DNA from: Chaetorhynchus papuensis
Lineage: Eukaryota > Chordata > Aves > Passeriformes > Rhipiduridae
DNA: 64,000 bases
Assembly: GCA_013396525.1 (NCBI GenBank)
Contig: VWYX01000734.1
Location: 186,001-250,000, forward strand
Direction of reading: 5' to 3'
Shown here: in pieces, positions 26,840 to 37,300 of the stretch
Numbering within the stretch: the first letter of the stretch is position 1
How the letters are laid out: each line of letters begins with the position of its first letter
Notes under the pieces: model-generated
What the model saw: the letters and a program-made list of their open reading frames with translations, nothing else
The model's database searches: none
Told to the model about the DNA's origin: nothing
Made by a program: the position numbers and the translations under genes

Positions 26840-29800
26840 CAAAAATCTGGACAGGAAGGCCCCTGGCTGAGCTGCAGGAGCAGCATAAGGCAGTGGTGCC
26901 TGGTCAGCTCCGAGTCCCTTGAAGCTGCAGCACCCTCAGCACTCTCTGGTCAGCACTGGCTCCTTGGCCCCAGCACTTGTGCCCTGTCAAGGTCTAAGAT
27001 GCTTCTGCCCAATTTTGCCCACTGTTGACCGCCCTTGACCCTGACCTCCTCCTGCCCGTGGTGCTCCCACAGGCTGAGGGCTGCCCCACCCCCAGCTTGT
27101 GCCTCTCAGCCCTGCAGTGGAGGGCACCCCACAGGCAGCCCATCTTTCCCCAGCAGCTTTCACACAGCTCACTCTTTTCATTCTTGACTAAGTGCTGGTG
27201 TGTCTGTGTGACAGGAGGCTGACACTGTCTTTTTTCTCTCCCATGATGACAAGCCTGCAGTGGTAGCCAGGGTACTGGAAGTGGTGACTGTCACATTTGG
27301 CAATGCAGCTGCTATTTGGCATATTTTGATCTGCTTAATGCTGCTACAGCACTACAGTGGGTGGTGCTCTTGCCCACATCCACAGACCTCAGGCAGAAAC
27401 AAAAGCAACACAACATATTGTTCAAATATTGCATACAGTGCAAACTCTCCTCCCCTCCTACCACCCCAATAAAAATGTCAAACCCAGGGTAGCTGAAGGA
27501 AAAGGTTGTGAGGTTTTGGGGTGGTGGTTTTTTTGTTTGGTTGGTTTTGGTGTTGTTTTTCTGAGGGAAAGAGTAGAAGTCTTTTTCAAAATGAATGTAT
27601 ATTTGCCATAGAAGATATTAGGCTTCAAATGGTAGAGGCTTTTCTTTCTCTCTCTCTGTTGATGACAGAGGTAATAATTGATTGTGTCTGCACAAAGTAG
27701 CCTGAATTCTATGCCACAAACTTTCTCTTCAGACTTGATGTTATTAAACAAGTTGCTGTCTTGATGTTTAGTTAACATTTTCTGCCTATGTAACATTAAA
27801 TATAAAATAAATAAATAATGTAAAAATCAGCCCCCAGAGCTAATGGGCTGTGCATAAATGAAAAGACTTATGTGAGTTACTATTTTAATTGAATTTGTGA
27901 AAAATAATGAATCAGCAAACCACTGCTATTTTGCTTTCCTACGTTTAGTAGCAAGTTTCAGATTTTACCTGCTTGGAAAAGAAAGGTATTTCAGCATCTG
28001 AAACTACTCATCCAACTACTGAAATTAACTGCAACAATCAGTCACTGTGAGTACTTTTTATCTACGCTGCTCTCTGAAAGCAGTGAAAATAAAAGTGCAG
28101 AGAGGCAAAGGCTCTAGAGTAAATTTTGACAGACAGGTACTAGCAAATACCTTTTTTGTCCTGTTAGCTGTTAGAAGGTTGCAGCCTTTGATGTGCTGGC
28201 TAGAGTGACCTCGATGTGCACATCCTTTGAGAAGGTTGTACCAATTCTTCACCTGTTGTCACTTTGGGCCTGGTGAAGCTGACAGAAAACTTTCCAGGGA
28301 CTTCTGTGGTCTTTGAAATTAGGTGTAAGCTAAATGTTTACAGGTTGCGAGAGTTTAGCACGCGCTTTCTTCTGGCCAAGCAATGCCAATGCTCACAGAG
28401 GAAGGAAACTGCTTTTAAAATTGCATTAAAAATACTAAAGCAGGTTTGATCAAGAATTAGGTTTAAGAATAATGCATTGGCATGGTGTCCTGCTAGAGTA
28501 CTGCAGGACTTGCTGGACTTGCAGAGAACTGTGGTGTGCCGTTCTTTTGACTGACGTGTCCCAGTTGAGATGGTGAAAAACCCAGGGGGAGCACTGGGGA
28601 GAAAGAAGTAGAAATGTTTGTGTTATATGGAGCTGTTTGGTTTGGGCCTTAGAAGAGCTGAGCCTGAGTTAGAAGCAAGTGCTCCTAACCCAGGCTGTCA
28701 AAAGATGTGTGACAGCCAGTACAGCTCTTCTCACTTGTTTTTTAGAACAGCCTGGAGGGTGGGGATGCCCCTCTCCTTATAGGTATCAACCACAGGCTTC
28801 AACCTGCTTGCCTGGGGATGAAACTCAAATCTCTCCCTTTCAGCCTAAATGTCTGAAACTGGCTTTAGGCCATTATTTAGAAAGTGTCTAGTGCCTGGGA
28901 AAGAGCCAGGACTGCACAGTTCTTCGGCAGATGTTGGTGCCCAGCTGTCCTCCAGGGAAAACGCTGGACTTCAAACTGAAAGTGGCTGCAGCTGCTCGAC
29001 AAGCTCAGCCCTGGCCCTGGCAGCTGTCAGACACACACCTGTACCAGGTATTGTCCAGCTGAGAGTAAAGGGCCTTTGCAAGTTGGGCCCTTGATGGGAT
29101 TGCCCACTTTTTGCACCATGTCCATGTGTCTGCTTGGGGGACCTCACTCGGCTGTTGAGGACGGCGGGGCAAGGCGCAGGTTCGCAAAAAGTGGCCTCTG
29201 TTTTAGCTGCCTGATGTTTTGACGTAGTCTGAAAGGCTTGGACCCATAGTTTTTTATCAAGTCATTCCTCTCCCCTCTCCTTCACAGCAGTAAGCAGTCT
29301 CTGCCCACATGCCCAACATCTGCTGGCTGAAGTGGGAAGTGCCCAGTGGTGACTTGTGACTTCTGTCTGCTGCTCCCTCCCACTTTTCTAGCATAAAGCT
29401 TTGCCTGCATCATACAGCCACTATTAAATGTTCATTACATTAATTTGATGGTAATATTTGAAGATCTTGGTGCATTAAATCTCTTATTGGGTCCATTCCA
29501 CTGTCAGTAATTCTGTCTTCATGCACAAACTCTGTCTGCATTTTTAGGCCCTTTTGTTTTCCTCCCACTGCTTCAGATTGCCGTCTCCATCTCTTCCACT
29601 CCTCCCCATGACAGAAGCAGTAACTCTAAACTCAGAGCTCTTTCTGCCTGCTGGCAGGAGAGGATGAGTAACAGTGGCAGAGGAGATGAGAAAGCCTCCC
29701 ATGCCATACCCTGGCTTGCACAGCCTCTGCTGTACCAAAATATAAAAAAATAAGTCAGCATTTCTGATTTGAGTTGCAAGTCTCTTGGTGAGATGCTTCT

Positions 29801-31290
29801 GCAAGCTCATGCAACCCAGGAAACAATTATTCCCGAGCCTTTACATGCACTGCGTGCTGGGTCTTCCAGCAATGCACAAGTAAATTAATGTTTTGCTCTT
29901 TGTTTCTTGGCTGTGGTCTATGTAACGTGTGGCCAAGATCCTATTTTTTACAGCAAGTTCCTATGCAGTGGCACCAGCCTTGAGGTTTTCAGGCTTTTTC
30001 TAGGGGTGTAGATAAACTCTCTCTACTAGTGGTGGCAGCTGAGCCCTTGCAGCCATAATTAGGGGTGAACTGGGTGTTCTCAAAAATATCTTTACCCTTG
30101 GCTGGTTGATGTAGAGCAGGTTGTGCTCATCAACCTCGTGGACAGGGAGGGGGCAGTGACTGACTTGAGAGCTAAAAGTTAGGTATCCGATTAATCTCTA
30201 AAATACCTAAATGGCAAGGATCTGTTTGCTGTGTGAAGCTGGGCAGCTTCTATGGAGTCAACTTCTGAGTTTAAACATAGTGCACTATGACCAGCAATTC
30301 TCCACAATACAGTAGGATTTATTAATAGAAAATACGTCAATATGAGTTTGTCTTTGTACATGTTAGCAACATGTACAGTGAAACACATTTTTTTTCTCAA
30401 TCTATATTGTTATAGTTCTTTCGTGTTATCTGACATAACCATTTATATTTTGGGCTTAAATATGTTATTTGTCAAAATGAACTTTCAGTGTTAATATACC
30501 TTTAAAATCATAGTTTATCTTTTAAATATTGAATTCATATTATTTTTTTTTCAAATCAATATTGCTCATGTTAGTGCAAATTTGTTAAATCTTGAGATAG
30601 GTTAACCATTCCTTCCAGACCATAAACAGCATTTAATAAAACAGTGAGATTTATATAGCTCTACACAGCTGAACAAGATTCTAATACGAAGCTTGTTAAA
30701 TAAAAAAAAAAATCCGACATTTTACAGTACATCAATTGCATTTTATACATTTTTTTTTGGAACAGTTTTGTTTCTTCTCTATTTCTGTGTGTGATCTAGT
30801 ACAAGAATGAAGGGAACAGCAATAGGTAATGATACTTTCCTCAATATTAAAAAGAATGCATCATATATATCTTGCTTAGTATGGCGGCAGTGTTGTATTT
30901 CCAAACCTGGAAAAGAAGCCAGGTAATTCAACACCTTCCCAAAACCCAGTACAGCAAGAGTGAACGTTACCAGTCGGAGCACTTGCCACTACAGAAGAAT
31001 GGAAACAAACCAACACAAAGTATAGACAAAAGGTATTTTATGCCACGTCATCAATCCAGAATCTCTCACTTGAGCAATGGTCAACATTTGACTCCAAGTA
31101 ATTCCTAAGAGGAGCTGAAAGAGGGCAATGTGGGCATTTCAGTAGTTTGAAGAATGGAAATATATCCAACTTACAATAATCTCCTGTCCTAAGAACTTCG
31201 AACAGAACGATGCATCTCCTCGGCCTGTTGGCAAACCTGCGCCTGGAGAGCTGCACCAGCCTGGCGTTTGTCAGGCAGTCAAGAAGAACT
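26840..31290. other. Noncoding DNA between the CR1 and the CTNND2 3' end
   Basis: GC-richer at 26.86-27.2 and 28.75-29.2 kb. From about 30.3 kb to the gene it becomes AT-rich with many T-runs on the plus strand, similar in character to the neighbouring 3' UTR, which leaves open a longer UTR. No exon of the next gene is visible. Confidence 0.55.
27511..27560 (+). repeat. GT-only low-complexity tract
   Basis: AGGTTTTGGGGTGGTGGTTT followed by further GGTTTT-like units. It resembles the tract at 7834-7967 but is shorter. Confidence 0.85.
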
Positions 31291-31310
31291 TCCAGTTGCG
31301 AGTGACATTC

Positions 31311-31316
31311 TTTATT
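31311..31316 (-). promoter_or_regulatory. CTNND2: Candidate poly(A) signal, distal
   Basis: TTTATT on the plus strand reads AATAAA on the minus strand. It is preceded by a T-rich run and followed by a mixed GT-containing stretch. It lies about 2.3 kb after the stop codon. A further AATAAA in this orientation occurs at 30318-30323, so an even longer UTR cannot be excluded. Confidence 0.4.
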
Positions 31317-31477
31317 AAAAAAAAGTTTTTATACTGAAAATGTGCTTTGTTCAAAAGAGCACTGCAAATGTCACTTATTAAAATCAATGTAATAAATAAA
31401 ATATAAACAACCTGTGTCCAAAACTATGAATAGTATTTTTATCTACCTCACTATACATCTGGCCCACTGTGCCCCTC

Positions 31478-31517
31478 NNNNNNNNNNNNNNNNNNNNNNN
31501 NNNNNNNNNNNNNNNNN
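31478..31517. other. Assembly gap of 40 N
   Basis: Forty consecutive N follow GCCCCTC and precede TAAAAATTTTTTT. The gap lies in the probable 3' UTR of CTNND2. Its true length is unknown. Two short open frames crossing it (31384-31611) are meaningless. Confidence 0.99.
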
Positions 31518-32084
31518 TAAAAATTTTTTTGCATGCTATTTTTTTTCCCCGTTTACTACAAAGAGCAAAGGTTACATATCGTACACTGGGAAAAGCTGCC
31601 AAAAAGATTAAACTATAGTCCTAGATTACCAATAAACCAATTCTACGTCACAATACCTGCCTGCATGAACTACTTGGGCTGCGTCCTATAGAGCAGGTGA
31701 TGACTTGTGAGAGACTTCTCCCCCTGCGCACAGCCAGAAGTGTGCCAGGTGATGTTAAAACTATTACAGTGACTAACCACAGAAATGTTTGCAACCTAAA
31801 ACAAATTCCTTATTGGCAATTTAAACAATTTACAACTACTCCATTTGAGGTGGGTCTTATGCTCTGAAAACTGTATGCTGAACTGTTTGTTGCCTGAATC
31901 ACAGAAATGAAGAAATGCTTCTTTTTTTTTCCTTCCAGCGTTACAAGAGCTAAGATGAATATGCCAGTTCTTCTGGCCTCCTAGCCTATGTAGCTGCTCT
32001 TTCCTTTTTGAATCAAAAAAAAAAAAAAAATTTCTCTGTCCCTTACATTTTTTAGAATTTCACTTTAAATGCACAGAAATGGTC

Positions 32085-32090
32085 TTTATT
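32085..32090 (-). promoter_or_regulatory. CTNND2: Candidate poly(A) signal, proximal
   Basis: TTTATT on the plus strand reads AATAAA on the minus strand, followed downstream by GACCATTTCTGTG. It lies about 1.53 kb after the CTNND2 stop, a distance compatible with the main 3' end known in mammals. It is not proven to be used. Confidence 0.4.
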
Positions 32091-32568
32091 TTCATATTTG
32101 AGGAATGTGCTCTGGGTGTTGGGTTTTATTTTTGGTATGGGTTAAAATAAATGATTGTCCTAATGGTTCAAGAATTGGACCCTTCTGTAGTCTAAAGAGT
32201 TTGGAGAGTCCAGATTAAAGTCTCACAGGTTTTAGTTTTCCATTCCCTCAGGGAGATGGCAAAATCAAACTCTGCCTTCTTTGAGCACTTACTGGTTCGT
32301 GGCTGGAGAGTAATGAAATTTCCTCAAGAGAAGATCAAAAGATGCTATTTTAAAGGAAACGGCACCTAAGGGTGATGGAGTTGGTGATAAAAAATCAGCT
32401 ACCCCTTCTTTTGTGAGCATGTGGCCTAGCAATGTTGGATTGCTATCGATGGTTACGGAAGTGAGTAAGAGAAAGCACATACTGGAGTTTCCACTGTTTA
32501 AAAGAACTGAAAATCAAACAAAAATTGAAGCTTAACAAGGAGAACATTGGATGAAAGGAAGTCTTACG

Positions 32569-32632
32569 CCACGCAAACACACGCTCAAACACACGCACAC
32601 GGAGTACTATGCATACGTGGACACACACGAGT
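32569..32632 (+). repeat. CA-rich tract in the CTNND2 3' UTR
   Basis: Interrupted CACACG/CACACA units. Read on the minus strand, the UTR would carry a GU-rich stretch, a type often bound by CELF-class proteins. The binding is inference. Confidence 0.7.
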
Positions 32633-33405
32633 AAGAATGTGTATTTGTATGGTAGGTTCTTGGAAATAGACATTCTTAGCAAATATGGATGACAGATCAA
32701 TTGTAATTTATTTTCTTTTAACACTGTATCATCATAAAGAAAACTGGTATAAATGAAAAAAATCTATTTCAAATATCTACATCTAAAATTTTAGGCAGTG
32801 AAAAAGCACTTCGTTGACAAGGAGTGTGGAATGATGAATGTTAATTGTCAGAAACTGCTGAATGCCTTTTTTTTTAGTTGCCACAAACAAATTCACATAT
32901 CAGAACAAACAATACTGCTAAATATTCCTTTTTGTTTTTTTTGATTTTTTTTTGATTTTTTTTTTTGTTAAAACGCACCGGGGAAAAGAAAACAAAAAAC
33001 TGGAAATTCATACATCTTTCAAAATTTGAAATTGAAGCAATATTTAGAACCATAGATGAAGAAACACTGTGGCATTGGTGTAATATACACAATGCACCTT
33101 TTTTTTTTTATCTGTAATGTACATCAAATACTTTACAACAATGCATTAACAAAAGGCAAGAAACATCTTGCTGTACAGAGGAAACCCCAAATGCAACTTG
33201 AAGCCTAGATTCACAATGAATGAGGATATTAAACAAAGTGTGAGAAGCTGTTCCCCATAAAGTATGTACGCTGCTCAGTAACTTGTGCTTAACTCTTGAC
33301 CCAGATCCACTGTCATGTTCTTCCTCCGTCCTTCAGCCACGTTCAATATACAGCACCGAACTTTAGACTCTACAGGCCAACAGTAAAGTTGCCCCACACT
33401 GTAAA

Positions 33406-33428
33406 ATATATATATGTATATATATATT
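33406..33428. repeat. (TA)n microsatellite in the CTNND2 3' UTR
   Basis: Alternating TA interrupted by one G, about 200 bp after the stop codon. Confidence 0.9.
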
Positions 33429-33620
33429 TCTTTCTAATTACTCCTGGGTTTAGCTTTCATATCTTTTAACCTTCTAAAAAAATCTCTTAATTTTTTCCAT
33501 ACCGGTTATCTTTGCCTTCCTATGGAACAGGCTTTGACAAACTAAATTTGCAGGAAAAAAAATGTCTCGTGGTATGCATGCACATGCACAGTTCCTGGAG
33601 CTTTTGTATCTGCCCAAGTC

Positions 33621-33881
33621 TCAAACCCAGGAGTCGGGAGAGGCTGGATAGTGGCTTGTTTCATAGTTAAGTTCACTATAGGGACGAGCAGCTGAGTAGA
33701 AGTCGACGTAGTTGCCAGTTGACTTTAGTCCCAGGTGCATGTTGTATTCGCTTGCAGGTGGACGATGATGCACTTGGTCCTCAAAGAAGGACTCGTCATA
33801 GTTTCTTGTTGAATTCTGAAATGGCTGATATGGTTCATAATCTTTTCTGCTGGGCTCCTGTGGAACTGGCTGTGTTGAAAC
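33621..33881 (-). CDS. CTNND2: CTNND2 terminal coding exon with C-terminal PDZ ligand DSWV
   Basis: The coding part of the last exon is 261 bp: 86 residues plus TGA, starting VSTQPVPQEPSRKDYEPYQP and ending SHYPASPDSWV. The acceptor is TTTCAG before GTTTCA, in phase 0. The tail is rich in tyrosines (KDYE, RNYDE, NYVDFYS, LNYETSHY). Its last four residues, DSWV, are the PDZ-binding motif shared by delta-catenin, ARVCF and p0071. The stretch NYVDFYSAARPYSELNYET is diagnostic for CTNND2 among these. In the family the motif binds PDZ scaffolds such as Erbin and MAGI/S-SCAM at synapses and junctions. An open frame runs 21 bases upstream of the acceptor, but that part is intron. The coding pieces in the window sum to 594 bp (197 residues plus stop), against a human protein of about 1225 residues. 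Confidence 0.97.
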   Translation of the reverse strand, partial: VSTQPVPQEPSRKDYEPYQPFQNSTRNYDESFFEDQVHHRPPASEYNMHLGLKSTGNYVDFYSAARPYSELNYETSHYPASPDSWV

Positions 33882-34250
33882 CTGAAAGATAGTAATGCCC
33901 ACAGCTTGTTAGATACAACTTATTGTGGGCAGCAGGATGGAAGAAGGAATAAATCTCACAAGTGATCTTCCAAGTTTGGGCCCAATATTACAACTGCACA
34001 AAGGAGCATAACTACTCCAGTTTCTAATTCTAGAACTGCTGCCAAGGTGTAAAGGACCTTCAGGACCTCATTTCACATCACATATTCAAACACAGGTGCT
34101 TAATTTGAGCATAGGAGTAAAATTCTTCATGAAGCAATCTATTTATTTGTGATATTGTTTAATTTGTGGTATTTTTCTTCCATTTCCATATATGATATTG
34201 CACCAGCCTTTTGCCATCTGGAACAGTAACATTTTAGTTTCTGTACTTAC
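33882..34250 (-). other. CTNND2: CTNND2 last intron (369 bp)
   Basis: GTAAGT donor and TTTCAG acceptor on the minus strand. Nothing else is recognisable inside. Read in frame from the preceding exon it stays open for 35 codons, so a retained-intron transcript would have an alternative C-terminus. Confidence 0.9.
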
Positions 34251-34324
34251 CTGGTTATGTTTGATATCTTCAGCAGGCGCACCATACGAATTCCTGTACA
34301 AAGTTGAGATTCCGGTGTTCTGAG
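34251..34324 (-). CDS. CTNND2: CTNND2 penultimate coding exon
   Basis: This 74-bp minus-strand exon completes the split Ala codon and then encodes QNTGISTLYRNSYGAPAEDI followed by KHNQ, ending in phase 0. The acceptor is TCTGCAG before CTCAG, and the donor is AACCAG before GTAAGT, a near-consensus site. It matches the short tyrosine-containing exon of delta-catenin before the terminal exon. The following intron is only 369 bp, against 7345 and 4104 bp for the other two introns here. If that intron were retained, the frame would stay open for 35 more codons and stop at about 34143 without the PDZ motif. Confidence 0.95.
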
Positions 34325-37300
34325 CTGCAGAGAGACAAAAGGAAGGAAAAAGCAGGTTTACCAAACGTACCTCTTTAGCCTCAAAGTGAATTCTAAAGGC
34401 TTCATTAAATACATCATACAATGCCTGTTTCCCCCACACTAAAGTTTTTCAAAACATCTGAAGAGTTTTCCTCCCACTAAGCGGTCATCATCTTTGCTTT
34501 GGTGTACACACATGTTCTTGGTATACATTTATTAATGGTAGCAGGCTCTTTGTCATGTTCATAACAATCTTGTGCACTTCATACATGAATCAACAAAATA
34601 ATTTCATATACAGCTAGCATTGAATAATAAATTTCAGGTTATAGACAGGATTATGTAACACACACACAACAGTTAGCAGTTGTAAATACTGAGATTAGGA
34701 AACATTTCAGTTCTTTCACTTCAGTTGGATGATGTGAATTATTAATCCTACAGTCATTTTGCTTTATCATGAAATTATTCAAGCAAAAAGTGATTAAATG
34801 TAAGTGAAAAACAAGTTATGCAAAAAGTAATATGTAGTTATACTGAAGAGGTCTGGCCAAGATAGTTTCGAATCCACGACTGCTGTCATTGCTGTCACTT
34901 TCTTCTCAGATGTCCTACTATTCAAATGCACAAACGAAACTGAGCTATGTGTTTGAAACTGGAAGTAATTCTAAATACAAGGAGGGTAATATATAGTCTT
35001 GCAAAAATTTATTTCCGACCCCGTCCCAAAAAACCCAACATGAAAAGCAAAGGATTTTCCTTGCAGAGCTGACTCCACTGATCCCTCTGATTTGGCAATG
35101 TAGCTGATGCTTAGTTTGCCAGTAGGACTTCAAAGACTGTAGTTACTTCTCATATTTGAAAGAATATGGAGGTAGCATTTTGTGTGGCTGCTGTGCACTT
35201 TTCATGCATTATTAACTTTCCAGACATTCTAACCAATGATTGGATGCTGTTATGAGGACTTTTACTATAAAAGAACAGGCCAGAAAGTAAAAATTGAGGA
35301 GTTGTGAATCGGAGTCATCAGTGGAACAGAAACGTGGGTTGTGTCTTCTCTCAGGCCTCTGTGCAATGGTATAAAACCTGGAGGCACTAAGAGTGGCTTT
35401 TAATACCTTCTCAACTCAAAACCTGTGAGGGCAAGCCTGAGCATCAGAGCTGAAAGCTGGATATGGGATCCATGCCAGTCACATCACTAGGAAGAACCAC
35501 GTTACTGAAGATGTAAGCACTCTTTCTTCCTTCGGCAATGTGCAAGCATGGACCTCTGCATGTAAAACTTCCTCTACCTTTCCCCCATCACTGCACCCTT
35601 TCTGGAAAAAGGAAAGGAAAGGCATGGCCTTCAGCCAAAGCTGATTGGAATACACCAATTCTGATCTTCACCTCTGCCATGGGTTCCATGCTGAGGGTAT
35701 AATTTCTGTCAGTTTGATGCACTGGTCCATGTTGCTGCTTTACAGATCTCAAATGGTGTTCTTAAAGATTTGCAGCATGTTTGTGAAAACAGGATAAAGA
35801 CAGGGCTTATAGGTGGGTTGATGAGCTCTAACAGCTGGAAAAAAAGCCCAACTTTTCACTTCATAACCATTAACTGATAGGGGTGAAACCCCTCTTGTTC
35901 CTTGAAGAGCTGGTTGCAATTACTAAAAAAGTGCAGTGTCCTCTGTAGGAAACAGAGAAGAGCCCTGGAGGTCTCCAAGTGCAGCATGACCCTTGTTTTT
36001 AAGGTGGGAAGGATACGAACTCTAGTGACAGATGCTGGTTGGGCTTCTCCAGTGGCAGATACTCTCAATTCCACCTGTATGCCAATAGTCTGTAACAGAT
36101 AGAAACAGGAGAAATGGTGGAAAGTAGTGCTTGAGTAGTTTCCCTTGGTCATAAATGTTAGTGCCAAAGAGCTGATCTGCGGAGGTTCTCACCGTTCAGG
36201 TTACAATTTGTCACGTAAGGGATTTTTGATACTTGACTGTTGTTTCAGTGGGTTTCTTTATACTCCAGCTGCAGCCTCTGCTGCAGTGTTTGAAAATACC
36301 CCTCCTGATGAATCTTTAGTACTAGAGGAGTTCGCATCAGCATTGCTCCTTACGGTGCATCTCATGACAACACACTCTCAACAGCACAACTGCCAGATCT
36401 TTCCTTGATATCACCTTTTTAACGCCGTTTTTCTGATTTTCCTGCTAGCCCCAAGAAGTGCCAGAAGTTGTTTTGTTACACAATTCCTCTTGTCAAGATC
36501 TAAAGATACTCAGTATTTCAGTTACCCATTTTGTGAAGTCCTAGTTCTTGAAAAAACATTAAAGCGACATTCAATGTATTGGACTGTCATAGATGGAGGA
36601 AGAACTTCTTTGTAACCATTTTGTTTCTATGAATACATGTGCCAAGATAAGCAGGTTTGAAGTTTCATGCATGCGAGTTTCTAGTCATACATGACTGAAC
36701 ATACTGAGTTCAGACAGGTCAATACTGTTCATGGTTGTTTGATGTCAAGAGTAACAGACTGGTATAAGGTGCAACATCTGGGGGTATTATGAAGAATCTG
36801 ATGAAAAACAGCAAACTGGACACATGCTAACTTGTATGTTTTTGCTTCAGGTAATCAGAGAGACATTAAGAGGGAGGTCATGACCTTTCCATACAGATCT
36901 ATAAAAAGGGATGTAGTACATATGTGCTGCTAACAGCCATGACTATTATAAGCCTAGAAATAGTTCAGAGTTGGTGTGTAGCTGTCCAGTGCACTACTGT
37001 GACATTTGCTCTGATGTGCTCACAAATGTCCCATACCAGATTGAAGTTTTACGGTCTCCTGAATCGCATATTCCGCAATGGAAAATGGATAGTTTCAGCT
37101 TATGAAAATAGCTGTAAGCTCTGTGTTGCTGATTTCACTGCAGTGATGGGGATACAAATTCACAAGTTCAAAACAAAAGAAAACCCCTCAGACCCCTAGT
37201 AAATCTTTTCTTAATGCAATAAAAACAATGAGACATAAAATGCTGAAAACAAAAGTCAAGAGTCCAAGAATAAGAAGTCTTGGCATAGGCTAGCTTGGAG

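Larger units (their letters stand above)
31295..33620 (-). other. CTNND2: Probable CTNND2 3' untranslated region
   Basis: This stretch continues the terminal exon past the TGA and has no coding potential on the minus strand. It is AT-rich, with many A/T homopolymers, a TA repeat at 33406-33428 and CA-rich patches around 32570-32635. Two plausible poly(A) signals are AATAAA on the minus strand at 32085-32090 and at 31311-31316. The second sits in TTTAATAAAGAATG and would place the 3' end near 31290-31300. Use of the first gives a UTR of about 1.55 kb, and of the second about 2.3 kb. The far end is inference, because the sequence alone cannot say which site is used. A 40-N gap lies just inside the longer version. 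Confidence 0.6.

Noticed and set aside
28930..29220. GC-richer patch as a possible promoter or exon
   Set aside because: There are few CpGs, no convincing splice or start context, and no similarity to a known protein.
1..31290. Search for exons of DAP or another neighbour expected downstream of CTNND2
   Set aside because: None of the short frames resembles DAP or any protein I know. The neighbour probably lies outside the window.
34143..34439. 98-codon minus-strand open frame as a separate gene
   Set aside because: It is the CTNND2 penultimate exon extended into introns on both sides.
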